The notes under the pieces were generated by a model. It had not been told where the DNA came from, made no database searches, and worked only from the letters and a program-made list of their open reading frames with translations. This document shows positions 32,553-43,035 of a stretch of DNA of 64,000 nt, piece by piece (position 1 is the first letter of the stretch; each line of letters opens with the position of its first letter). Origin of the DNA: Raphanus sativus (taxonomy: Eukaryota; Streptophyta; Magnoliopsida; Brassicales; Brassicaceae); NCBI RefSeq assembly GCF_000801105.2, contig NC_079516.1:43008908-43072907 (forward strand), given 5' to 3'. The translations under genes and the position numbers were made by a program.

Positions 32553-35054
32553 CTATCTTGCTTCAGAGATCTTCAGCTGGGAGAAAACCTGAGTCTCAGA
32601 TGAATCTCCAATATAGCTGCTCTTCTTCTGAACAAACGAGTTTTCGCTAAACGAATCACTCACCATCAACCTCGGAACCACCAACGAGTTTCCACCTCCG
32701 ACGCCGGAGATCGTCATGGTGCTATCCTCATGAGGCTCTCTTTGAACCGGCGTCATATGAAGCTGTAGAACGTATTCAAGATCCCAGATCACATCCCCCA
32801 TGCTCGGCCTATCTTCCCCGCAATCCCTCAAACACTTCTCAACCATCTCCATGAACTTCCTCAAAGAACTCGCCTCGATTTGACCTATCAGTTTCGTATC
32901 TAAGATCTCATCGACTATCCCTTTCGACAAGCAGAACATTGCCCATTCCGCAAGGTTCACTTCCTCATGGGGAAGATCGTGCGCGAGAGCCTGTCTCGCG
33001 CACAAAACCTCCAGGAGGACGACTCCGAACGCGTACACGTCTGATTTCTCCGTGAATATGTGTGCCTGCAGATACTCCGGATCGAGGTAACCGAACGTTC
33101 CTTTGATGTTCATGCTGATGTTGACCGGATCTTGATCGCGGACCGCGAGTTTCGACAGCCCGAAATCGGCGACTTTGGCCACGTTGTTCTCGTCCAGTAG
33201 TATGTTTGTGGATTTGACATCTCTGTGGATGATTCCCTCCGAGCCGCTGTGAAGATAATGCAATCCTCTGGCTGCTCCGATGCATATCTCTAGTCTCTGT
33301 TTCCACGTCAACGAAGGCAAACCCGAGCCGTAGAGATGCTCCTTAAGCGTACCTTTCTCCATGTACTCGTAGACAAGGATCATCTCCGAGTTTTCGTCGC
33401 AGTAACCTTTTAGAGAAACGAGGTGTCTGTGCCGGATCCTCGACAGGACTTGAATCTCAGTTTGAAACTCCAGTATCCCTTGTCCCGAACCGGGTTTCCC
33501 TCTCTTGATAGCAGCTCTGCTTCCGTCAGGAAGAATGGCTTTGTAGACGTTTCCGAAACCGCCTTTCCCGATCAACCACTGGGGGTCGAAGTTGTTCGTG
33601 GCTCTCCGAATGTCCGCGAAGGGAATCTTCAAGCCTAAGTTTAAGTTGCGTAAAGGCGAATTATGGACCGGATCGAAAGGTCTATTGGTGCGTAACCGCG
33701 AATCGAATAGTCTATTGTCGGAACTCCCACCTCTGTACAACTCCAGAGGAGACCATATAGTTGCCTCCTCCTCCTCTGGCTTCTTCTTCTTTGATCTCCT
33801 CCGTTTCAAGAAAACGGTAAACAACAAACACAAAACCAAGATCAAACCAGCAGCAACACAACCAATAATGACGTAAACCTTGGTACTACTTTTATCCGGA
33901 GAATCAGAACCAGATTTGTTCAGAAACTCCATCACCTCCACACCATTCAGAAAACCAGCAACCTTGCGTGGCTCCTTAGTACCCACGCTGACGTTCAACA
34001 GCCCAGAGCCATCAGAGACATCAACCACATCGATGTAAAACGGAGTGACCAACCTAATCTGCTCCGAAGGCTTCGCATCTCTTCGCACGTGCCCGTTCAC
34101 GTACAGATAAAAATCGGAATCACTGCTTTGCGAACCGCTCGAAACATCGCAGAAATGAGCCCTGATGAAGTGCTTTGTTTTACTCTTCACCTTAAACGAC
34201 CAAGTGATGTTCATCAGCATGTCCGTCAGCTCGCTTGAGCTACCGTTGATTGCTTTGGCTGTCTGGTAGACAAAATCAGGAGCTGTGAACTCCGTCACCG
34301 ACCCTGAATCATAGTTAGGCTTTTGCGCTACTCGAACGATCCTCGCAGCCTCTTTTTGGTAGACAAAGTCATCGTCCGAGGACCAGGTACGTCCCAAGGT
34401 GTCGTTCTCCGGTGTGACTTTCTGTCCCCCTACGTTTAATCTGTAGATCGTACGCAGATTCTTGTCGGACTCCGGCGTAATCTCGAGGTCATTGCTAGCG
34501 GAGAACACTTCGATGGCGTTGACGAGAGCTACATAGGAAGGTTCGGGCACGAATCGGATTTCGAGTTTCGGGGAGTCGATCATGAGGAGGAACTCCTCGA
34601 CACGTGGGGTCTCGTTGAAGTTCTGAACCGAGAAGGTTTTGAAGTGGCGAGTGGAACCAGAAGTAGCGGAGACGGTGAAACGTGAAGTTAAAAGCTCTGT
34701 CCGGGGAGAGACGTGGAGACGGACAAAGTGGAGACCAGGGGAATCGAGTTGGAACTTGTAAGAAGAAGGGCGTCTGAATATTCTTACCGTCCCGTAGATT
34801 CCAGGTCCGGATTGGTTGCTGGCTTCGCTCCCTTTACTGCTGAAGGAAACTGAGTTACCACCGGAGATCATATCTCCGACGAAGGTCCGACCACCGTAGG
34901 TGATATTAGAATCGGAACCACAGTTGACGTAGAACTTCTCGGGACGAGAGTATGGAGAAGAGGTAGCAGAGAGAGTGTGACGTGGAAGAAGAACAATAAC
35001 TGTAATAGTAGTCATGAAGACAGAAACAGAGTATCTAAAACAGAGTTTCTCCAT
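32553..35054 (-). CDS. CrRLK1L-family receptor-like kinase (malectin-like ectodomain)
   Basis: Plasma-membrane receptor kinase of the Catharanthus RLK1-like family (relatives: FERONIA, THESEUS, HERCULES), which sense cell-wall or RALF-type signals. Intronless, 833 residues. Order: signal peptide about 1-30; tandem malectin-like ectodomain about 36-380 (YVNCGS start, repeated N-glycosylation sites); transmembrane helix about 393-416 followed by KRRRSKKKK; Ser/Thr kinase about 490-765. Kinase motifs: glycine loop IGKGGFGNV (495-503), Lys517 in AAIKRG, HRDVKSTNILL with Asp612 (RD type), DFGLSK with Asp630, GTFGYLDPEY in the activation segment, and SDVYAFGVVL. All catalytic residues are present. 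Closest match by length and order is Arabidopsis At2g23200 (probable receptor-like kinase, about 834 residues from memory), a little-studied member; ligand unknown. A long GA tract lies 23 bp upstream of the ATG. Confidence 0.92.
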   Translation of the reverse strand: MEKLCFRYSVSVFMTTITVIVLLPRHTLSATSSPYSRPEKFYVNCGSDSNITYGGRTFVGDMISGGNSVSFSSKGSEASNQSGPGIYGTVRIFRRPSSYKFQLDSPGLHFVRLHVSPRTELLTSRFTVSATSGSTRHFKTFSVQNFNETPRVEEFLLMIDSPKLEIRFVPEPSYVALVNAIEVFSASNDLEITPESDKNLRTIYRLNVGGQKVTPENDTLGRTWSSDDDFVYQKEAARIVRVAQKPNYDSGSVTEFTAPDFVYQTAKAINGSSSELTDMLMNITWSFKVKSKTKHFIRAHFCDVSSGSQSSDSDFYLYVNGHVRRDAKPSEQIRLVTPFYIDVVDVSDGSGLLNVSVGTKEPRKVAGFLNGVEVMEFLNKSGSDSPDKSSTKVYVIIGCVAAGLILVLCLLFTVFLKRRRSKKKKPEEEEATIWSPLELYRGGSSDNRLFDSRLRTNRPFDPVHNSPLRNLNLGLKIPFADIRRATNNFDPQWLIGKGGFGNVYKAILPDGSRAAIKRGKPGSGQGILEFQTEIQVLSRIRHRHLVSLKGYCDENSEMILVYEYMEKGTLKEHLYGSGLPSLTWKQRLEICIGAARGLHYLHSGSEGIIHRDVKSTNILLDENNVAKVADFGLSKLAVRDQDPVNISMNIKGTFGYLDPEYLQAHIFTEKSDVYAFGVVLLEVLCARQALAHDLPHEEVNLAEWAMFCLSKGIVDEILDTKLIGQIEASSLRKFMEMVEKCLRDCGEDRPSMGDVIWDLEYVLQLHMTPVQREPHEDSTMTISGVGGGNSLVVPRLMVSDSFSENSFVQKKSSYIGDSSETQVFSQLKISEAR

Positions 35055-35072
35055 AGTTGTGACAGAAAATCT

Positions 35073-35076
<4 letters not shown>

Positions 35077-35144
<68 letters not shown>
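35077..35144. repeat. GA microsatellite in the receptor-kinase leader/promoter
   Basis: About 33 uninterrupted AG units (plus strand), beginning 23 bp upstream of the kinase ATG. On the mRNA strand it reads as CT repeats and would probably be in the 5'UTR or core promoter. GAGA/CT tracts there often act as BPC-protein binding sites in plants; that role is inferred. Confidence 0.9.
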
Positions 35145-35146
<2 letters not shown>

Positions 35147-35149
35147 TAA

Positions 35150-37560
35150 GATATGAAGAAACATGTGGTTGGTTGGATGTGAAGAGGATTTAGGAAGAAG
35201 ATGAGATTGAAAAATAACAAAGAATTGAGATTATTGGTAGAAGACTCGAGTTGACTTTTCAAGTCTTCGTCTCTCTAACTAATCTTTACCTTACGTTTGC
35301 TCTCCAAAACTGACTTAGTCATTCATCTGTTATCTATTAAGTTTGTTCGGTTTCTTTTGGCAAGATACATTTTTATTTATTCGAATTTGGTTTTATATGA
35401 AATTTTCACTGTTGATGTAGTAACTTGATTGATGTTTTGTTATCGAATTTTATTTCTTTATGATCTAAATATTGCGAGATCGTTTGTTTATAGTATTTAT
35501 ATGATGTTTGAGATTTTTGTTTCTTAAAAATATTTGTCATGTGTTATAAGTTGTTACCTAATAAGCCTATAAAAACAAACGTATCAATTCATAAACAAAC
35601 AAAAAATACAATACCGCTAATTGTATAAATCTTGCATTATACTCTGCGAAGTACCTACTCGATTTAACAGTTCCATACAAACGAAAACACAAACATAGAA
35701 TAGATCTGGCTCCCTTGAAGACGCTCGATCTCCTAAAATAGAAGCAAGATATGTAACTCATAAAATAATTGGACTAGTAACAAAAGCATGGGGTCGTCCT
35801 AAATCATGGAGTATGTCCCAGACCGGCATTCACCTGACTCCATAAAAAGTCCGGCCAAGCCCGAATCACAAAGCAAAATCTGGTTTGAGTTTGGGTCTAA
35901 AAAATCATCTCGAAAAAAGCATGTTAGGAATCTCACGCCAATAATAAGTTTCGCACCTAATCTAACGTAAAAGAGCAAAGATTTAGTGTACAAAGGCGGC
36001 TAAGTAGGGAAGCTAGTTCAGTAGCTGCCAGTTAAGTAGTAACTGAAGTGCTCGTAGACTTAGTCTGAAGACTAAGGTGAGAAGCCAAGTTATCTCGAAT
36101 GGTGTGGGAGAAAGAATTGTCTTGTAAGATTACAACAAAGTACGATGAGGAAATCCCTAAGTGCACGAGAATATGCAGTTGAGCCGGAGAGAATATCAGA
36201 GTCCGTTTTCTAAGGGATGGTTCGTGACGAGTTGAAACACTTCTATGACATCACACTTCCGTGAAGAAACATGTGAGACCTTGGGTGGTAAGACCCTTTG
36301 GACATGTTGACCCCAAGAAGTTTAAATTGGATATCTACAGATGATCGAAAATCTGTTTTTGAAGAAGGGATAAAGCCATAAACTGATAAGATACTGAAGT
36401 TGTTTCACGTGGAAATCTGTATATGAATCATTTTGTTACTTTTAAATAAATATATCTTTCAATAACAAAAGTTTCTATAAAACCATCTTTTCGTAGATAA
36501 GAGTAGCATAATCCTTTACCAAGTTCACACATATGTAACTGAATGAGAACGAAATATATTATGACACCTTTAATATATGCTAATCACCAACCCATCTTCC
36601 AGTTTATTGTCTACTATATCCAGTCTGGTCCTACAATATTTGAAACAAGGTCAAGAGATATGAAAGCAAAAGAGATTTACAAACGAATCACTTGAGAACG
36701 TCTATCATGCAAAACTTGTAACATGAACACAAGTTTGTTGAGGGAACTCAAGTGAATGCAATTATACACGGTAAATTGCGTCAGTCAAAACAACTTTCTT
36801 AGTAAAGTTGACTTCACCCTATTTACTGCTGATAATCTGAATCTGGCAAACGAGACCACTGAGGACAGAAAAATGAATTTGACTGTTTTGAAAAGCATTC
36901 AGGTAAAAAACTGTTAATAGGAAAAAAGAGGGCCACATACTTACCAATTGCTGTCAACCTCAGGGAACATGGAATTTTCTGTTCTTCCACTACCTATTAG
37001 ATAAGCAAAAAAAAGGCAGCAAATAACATTCCAGGGGTGAGAGAAGAAGCTTTTTGTTCATTTCACATTTGAGCGTGCTATCTCTAACGAATGAGACACA
37101 AGGTAATCATCATAACATTGAAATTTCAGGCTTTATACTACCATGTGAGCAAGTAGCTTTTTTTCTCCACAATTCAAAGGGAAGAATATCTTCAAAATAA
37201 AGGTAACCAAATACACCAAATTAAGTGTTTTACCCGCATATGCAGACACAATTTTCATACGAATATTTATTAGTTTATATATTTTATTAAAATATATATG
37301 CTTATTATTGTATTAAATTTTTGAAAACATTAACATATTAAAAATATTTTTGATTTTGAAATCTTATACTTTTGTTATCACTTTTTATACACTTATTTTT
37401 ACTTATATGTTACTCATATTTTCCATTTATTTTCCATTATTTATATTTTCCATTACATATATTTTACTCATCTATACTATTTAAACATAAATAATAAAAA
37501 AATTTACTTACAAAAAGTAATAGTTGGATCAATATATTTATTGTTAGATTGAAATAAAAA
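35150..37560. other. Spacer of mixed repeats, no intact gene
   Basis: 35760-36420 has higher GC and a retroelement-like look but gives no recognisable protein or paired LTR. Around 36935-37010 the minus strand has an exon-like segment ending in a GTAAG donor (SGRTENSMFPEVDSNW), possibly a captured or decayed gene exon. I cannot identify either. Confidence 0.35.
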
Positions 37561-37579
37561 TAATATATATTTTTTTATT

Positions 37580-38052
37580 AAAATAATATGATTAATATAA
37601 GTTTGTTTTATTTTAATATATTTTTTATTTTTGGATAATTATTATTAATATTAATTTTAATAATTTATCTAATCAAAAAAATTAGAATTCGTTTTTTATG
37701 TTGTGGTTAATTTATGTTTTATTCATTAAGGATATAAATGATATTGACCACTCTAAATTTTTTATTTTAAAATATATTTTCATATTTTGGATAATTCTTA
37801 TCATTATTAATTTATTTAGTTATGTAATAAAAAGGTTCTTTTTATTTTTAGGTAATTTTATATATTTATCCATTAAGGATATAAACGATATTAATCACTC
37901 TAATTTTTTATTTTAAAATATATTTTTAAATTTTGGATAATTCTTATCATTATTAATTTTAATCAGTTACTTAATCATAAAATTAAAATTCATTTTTATT
38001 TTATGGATAATTTATATGTTTCTTTATTAAGAGTATAAACGATATTAATCAG
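37580..38052. repeat. Tandem repeat, unit about 150 bp
   Basis: The motif AAGGATATAAACGATATTAATCA recurs in similar form at 37728, 37875 and 38029, giving spacings of 147 and 154 bp. Between them lie similar TTTTGGATAATTCTTATCATTATTAATTT segments, with a further degenerate unit upstream from about 37580. AT-rich, non-coding; three to four copies. Confidence 0.75.
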
Positions 38053-38692
38053 TTTAACTTTTAACGTGAATGTTCTGTTGCGAAAAATCACTTCGCAAAT
38101 AATATTATAAAATAGATAGAGTCTACCAGGAAACAAAAACCCGGAGGCCTATGAGATATATAAAAACCAAAAATCTTATACATAAAATATTATAAGAAAA
38201 TGTTAATAATTTGTACATTACAGAAAACTCGATTGAAAAAAAAAACCATTTTAGGATTCTAATATTAATGATGTGATTTTAAAGTCCGATTTTCTTCTTT
38301 TTTCAACTATTTTCTAAACCAAAAAATAAAATATATTACTATCTTTAGGAATATTGCTTTTCATTGGTGCACCGAACTTTTTTTTTCAAAAAAAAGGATA
38401 TATTTTCAAAGTTTTCACACATATTAATTAAAAATATTAAAATTTGATTGTAAATGAAATATTTTTATTAACTATTTTCCATAACTTTTATCAACATAAA
38501 TTCATTAAACCAATTAATTTTATTGAAGTTTAGAATTTATTATTATTACATAATAAAATGTATTAAAATATTAAAAATGTATATTTTAGAAACAAGCATT
38601 TTTAAAAAACATGGATCTTTTTGTAGTGAAGAGAGAATATCTTATATTCATCTCTAACACTAAGACAAATTAACCAAGGAAAATTGCAACAT

Positions 38693-41199
38693 TCAAGCAA
38701 AAGCATCGAGAGTCTTATGGACAATGGGACGAGCTTTACACATGGCTAGCAACGGAGTCGCTGGACGCATCATGGGTGCTTCTCTAGTTTCAATAAATTC
38801 TTCTCCAGTCCTCTCCCATTCGAAACACTGAAACATCGATCCGAGAGTTAAGCTCACCAGCCGATGGCTTAGCCCTACCCCAGGACAAGCTCGTCGTCCC
38901 ATCCCAAACGAGAACACCTTTTGCTTTTCCTTTTCATTTTCGAACCTCTCTGGCTTGAACATTTCTGGATCTTCCCATACAGATGGGTCTCTATGCATAG
39001 CCCAAACGTTTACCAATAGCATCGTCCCACGTGGAACATCGTATCCTGCCAACATGCAATCATCTGATGTCATGTGAGGCACAAGTGTTGGAGCTGCCGG
39101 GTGAAGACGTAAGGTCTCCAACACAATCCCTTGGAGATAAGGGAGACTTTTAGTATCTGTTTCATCTATTAACCGTTCAAAACCGATCTTGGTATCGATT
39201 TCGGTTCTCGCTTTCCTTAGTACCTCTGGATGATTCAACAAATTCAACATGGCCCATTCTAACGTCCCTGTTAATGTTTCAGTTCCAGCAAGAATCATAA
39301 CCTGTATAAATAAAATCAAGAATCAATCAATGGATATAAGATATAAGTTCATTTAGTGTTCTTATATATAAAGAATGGATTTCTCTTCTTTTTTTTTTTG
39401 AATGAAAAAAGAATGGAATGGATGGATGGATGGATGGATGGAATGGATGAATGGATTTCTCAAGACCAAGACATATAGTGTTTTGTGCTAGTGTTGCTAT
39501 GGCATAACCCGGTATTAAAACTGAATAATTCTCAATTACTCACAATTATGATTCCTTTCAGAGTGACATCTGTGTAATAATCTGGCTGAGTGTCTTGGAG
39601 AGAAAGCAAGTGATCCATCATAGTGTTCCCCTTTTCTTTATCAGCACGTTTCTCATCCACCAGACTCTGTAAGAACTCATCGACTTGGCCAGCTAACTTC
39701 TTGACCTGTTTTTCAAAATTTGTGAACCAACGCAAGATTGGGATATAATCGTTAGCATTGCCGGCGCCTGCCTTGGCCACCACCTTGTCAATCAGATGTC
39801 TCACTCGCTGTGCATTGTCATCTTGCTCTGTTCCGTCACCATAGAATCGCTTCCCAGCCATCATTCTAAGAATGTTATTTATAGTCAAATCCATAAACAA
39901 TGATCTCATCTCCACCTTCGTAAACCCCTGATCCATAAGTGGATCACCCAAACAAACGATCAGTTCTCAATGTGTTCATACATCAACTTTTTGTTATAGA
40001 TTATATAAACATTAGAGTTCCTTTGCATGGTGTTATATATAGGACCGAACTAACATCTGCAATTTTTAACCAGAGCCCGGCATGTACACTGAAACATCTT
40101 AATGTGTCCCTCATTTTATGGGGTCTTCATTTCCAAAAAGAAAAAGAAAAATAAATAGAATATATCTCCACAACTTAAAATATTTTCAAAAATGATAGAT
40201 TTCAGAATAATTTATGAAATGTCAAGTTCAATAACGGTGATTTCAAATGAGTTTTTAAAATTGTTTGAATAGCAGTGAATTTGTCATTTTAATACAAATC
40301 ACATAAAATTTTTCAGTTGAATACACTTCCTAAGAGATTAGAGAATAAAAATAGTTGATAAAATAAATTTGTTTCCATAGAATAAAAATTCTGGATCGAT
40401 TTTATTTTATTAGAATTTAAGTATAAAATTGTATATCATAAAACTGTGGTTTAAAAAATAAAAATTTTTGTTGGGACAGTTATAAAAAGCATCAGTTAAT
40501 CTGTAAATATTTTTTTTCTGAATAGATCCTTGGAAATTTCAAGCCAGGGTCTGATTGTAGCATTCGAACATGGTCCTAGTTTGGAAGACCATTAATTTTG
40601 AAATTTTGTATATAAATTGAGGTATATAGCTAAATCTATGTTTAGTAAAAAAACAATTGTACATGCTCCTGTAAAATACTGATAGGTAAAAGCTCACATA
40701 CATGTTGAGAGTTCTTGGAGAGACGCCGTAGCAAGTGTCGGATCTCGTCTTTACGGACGGATAAGAAGCCATCGAGCTTGTGTGACGAGAAGATCTCGAG
40801 GGTGCTGATACGTCGCAAGTTTCGCCAGTGATCACCATAAGGCGCACTGGTCACAGTAGTGAAATTGTACTCAATGTGTTTTCCGACAATGAACTCTGGC
40901 CGGTTAGCCAAAACAATGTCGTTTTTGGTAAAACATTCTTCAGCGACGGAGTAGGAGGAGACTACAACCGCGAGACGGTTTCCGAGGCGGAGGGAGAATA
41001 TTGGACCACCGCCGAGGGACTGAGAGAAGGTTAGGAATGTACGGTGGAGCGGCTGCTTGAGTAGGTGAAGGTGTCCAATCAATGGCAGTGGTCTAGCCGG
41101 ACTTGGTGGTAGGTTAAACTTGATATGCCGTTTACCAAACAAAAGTTTTAGAGAAATGAAAAAGAAGGCAAGAGATAAAAACAGGTAATGGGTTTCCAT
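38693..41199 (-). CDS. CYP81D: Cytochrome P450, CYP81D subfamily (3 exons)
   Basis: ER-anchored P450 monooxygenase of the CYP81 family, whose members oxidise specialised metabolites. The substrate of this one is unknown. Exons (minus): 40702-41199 (166 codons), 39544-39927 (128), 38693-39301 (202 plus stop), all GT-AG, giving 496 residues, full length. Seen: N-terminal hydrophobic anchor ([17 protein letters not shown]), proline hinge [10 protein letters not shown]-helix AGTET at about 299-303, ExxR (ETLR, about 356-359), PERF, and the heme loop [10 protein letters not shown] with Cys about 433. Start: METHYLF directly before the anchor; the frame is open further upstream (to 41292), but that extension has no family likeness. 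It lies between a receptor kinase and a CYP96A gene, as do At2g23190/At2g23220 in Arabidopsis. A decayed paralogue lies at 49093. A MITE carrying retroposons starts 87 bp upstream. Confidence 0.9.
39415..39450. repeat. GGAT microsatellite in CYP81D intron 2
   Basis: About seven ATGG units with two interruptions, inside the intron 39302-39543. Confidence 0.75.
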
Positions 41200-41582
41200 T
41201 AGATTTAAGCTTTTTCTTGTTGTTGGAGATTGGAGTTGAGCGTTATACCTCATTTTATAATGAAAGCGGTATAGTCTTCTTGCTAAGAGCATCTCCGAAG
41301 TATGCTTCTTTTTTTTTAAATAGATATTTCTATTATAGAAAAATATTTATTCTAATATATGCATCTGTAATAGAGTTTTCTATTTTAGAGAAAATATAGA
41401 ATAATATTATTTTTTTATCTTTATATGTAGAAATAGAAATAACATACTTTTATATTTTTTTATAAATAGAGAAATTCTATTATAGAAAAATACTTTAGAG
41501 GAAATCAACCTCTATAACAGAGATTCTCTATTTAAAAATACATATATCTAAATAAATAAATAGAGATAGATTAGAGATGGTG

Positions 41583-42116
41583 AAACCCTAGCCGCCTAGC
41601 CGTCAAAGGAGAAAAAGAGAGATTTTCTCATAGTTTCAAGCTGGTGATCGAAGGCTTCTCTACCTCCGAAATCGGCTTGTTTAATTCGTTTTGCATTTTT
41701 TTTTGGATCTTTTTGTTTTCAGCCGCTGTTTTATTGTCAATTTATTTTGAATTTGACAAGATTTTTATTGTTCTTTTGGATGCTTTCTCTAAAATAGAAT
41801 AAAATAGAGAGGTGTCTTATCTCGGTGGCTCCTACTGTAGTAATAAAAAAAGAAAGACAATCATTTTCAACTCACTCTAAAGCGTGGTGCTTTTGGATTA
41901 ATACGAAGATCATCTCCTTTGAGATTCATCTATTCGAGAAGAAAATATGAAGTTTTTATATGAAAAATCTTTAGTCATTCATACGCAAAATAGATATGTT
42001 AGTTTATTTTGGATCCCTACTGGTGTATCTCTTTTCTATGTTGTTTTGTTGGTTCTCATTGTTTAGAATTTTTTGCCTTGAAGAATTAATAATACAATTC
42101 AGCGACAAAAAAAAAA
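41583..42116 (+). mobile_element. Retroposon with poly(A) tail and 14-bp TSD
   Basis: Starts AAACCCTAGCCGCC, resembling plant LINE-like or Sadhu-like leaders, and ends in an A10 tail at 42107-42116. GATTAGAGATGGTG at 41569-41582 is repeated as GATTAGAGATGATG at 42117-42130 (one mismatch). No clear protein is encoded, so it is a non-autonomous or truncated retroposon. Confidence 0.7.
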
Positions 42117-42144
42117 GATTAGAGATGATGTAAGCAACATGCAT

Positions 42145-42240
42145 ACTGATGTATTTCTTTTCTATGTTATTTTGTTGGTTCTATTGTTTAGAACTTTTTG
42201 CCTTGAAGATTTAATAATACAATTCAGCTATAAAAAAAAA
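42145..42240 (+). mobile_element. Second, 5'-truncated copy of the same retroposon
   Basis: The last ~90 bp of the element at 41583 recurs (TCTTTTCTATGTT.TTTTGTTGGTTCT, GAATTTAATAATACAATTCAGC) and ends in an A9 tail. It is flanked by about 26 bp (TTAGAGATGRTRTAAGCAAC and six more bases) at 42119-42144 and 42241-42266, with two differences. It is a later insertion into the duplicated target of the first copy. Confidence 0.7.
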
Positions 42241-43035
42241 TTAGAGATGGTATAAGCAACATGCATGCTGAAAATAAGTTCCTTTTTTGTATTTGCATGA
42301 TAATTGTAACACCCGTCACTAAATTTTTTTGTAACGTCTAATGCAGTTAATGAATAGTTGAATACTGAATTTTTGTAATGTAATAAATGTACACATATAA
42401 TAATTGTCTGTTTTTTTTTGTTTTTATCAGGGTCTTTAATGGATGGACAACTCTTAAAACTTTTCTTTCTTATAAATTTTCTGAATTTTAAATTTTTGGC
42501 TTCCCCCAAAAAATTACTTTTGAAATAAAACAAAATAAAATTTCAGATTTTCTGATAAAATGGAAAATCAAAATACTAGTTAACAGTTGATATTTTTATA
42601 ATCAAAAGATTGCGAACGAAAGGACACTTGAGTTTGTGTAGCCTTGGTTTCTAGTTAGATGTCCACAGCCCCAATATATATCTACTACCACTGAATCACC
42701 TTGTCTTCTTAATAGTCGGAAACTCTCACTTTCCGTACGTTGTTCACAAACACTCACTACGTGAACACTCAGTCTTACCATTTCAATAAATTTATCATTA
42801 GAATAGAACATATTTCAAAATATTAACCAAATAATAAAAAAGCTAACTTGACGCGTTAGTGTCACTTTTTTTTTTAATTACTAGGAGGTTTGGACCGGAG
42901 TCCTAATCTCTCCCTCCAAGAACAAAATAACAATTAGTTTTGTCCTAGCGGTTTTTAGTTGAGCTAATAACCTCTCGTCGTGTTAGTAGTTACCATTTAT
43001 TAAGGAAGATAACATAAATGTCATTTACAATTCAA

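Larger units (their letters stand above)
41286..42252. mobile_element. MITE (PIF/Harbinger-like) interrupted by two retroposon copies
   Basis: Left end TAA-GAGCATCTCCGAAG at about 41286. The interior is full of TCTATTATAGA and TTTTAGAGAAA words like the MITE at 20998. The right end, TTAGAGATGGTA before TAAG, appears only after two inserted retroposons (41583-42116 and about 42145-42240). Removing those insertions leaves a MITE of about 300 bp. It lies directly upstream of the CYP81D start and may form part of its promoter. Confidence 0.55.

Noticed and set aside
35760..36420. Solo LTR or LTR retrotransposon
   Set aside because: GC content and style are suggestive, but I found no TG...CA ends with target duplication, no primer-binding site and no paired LTR.
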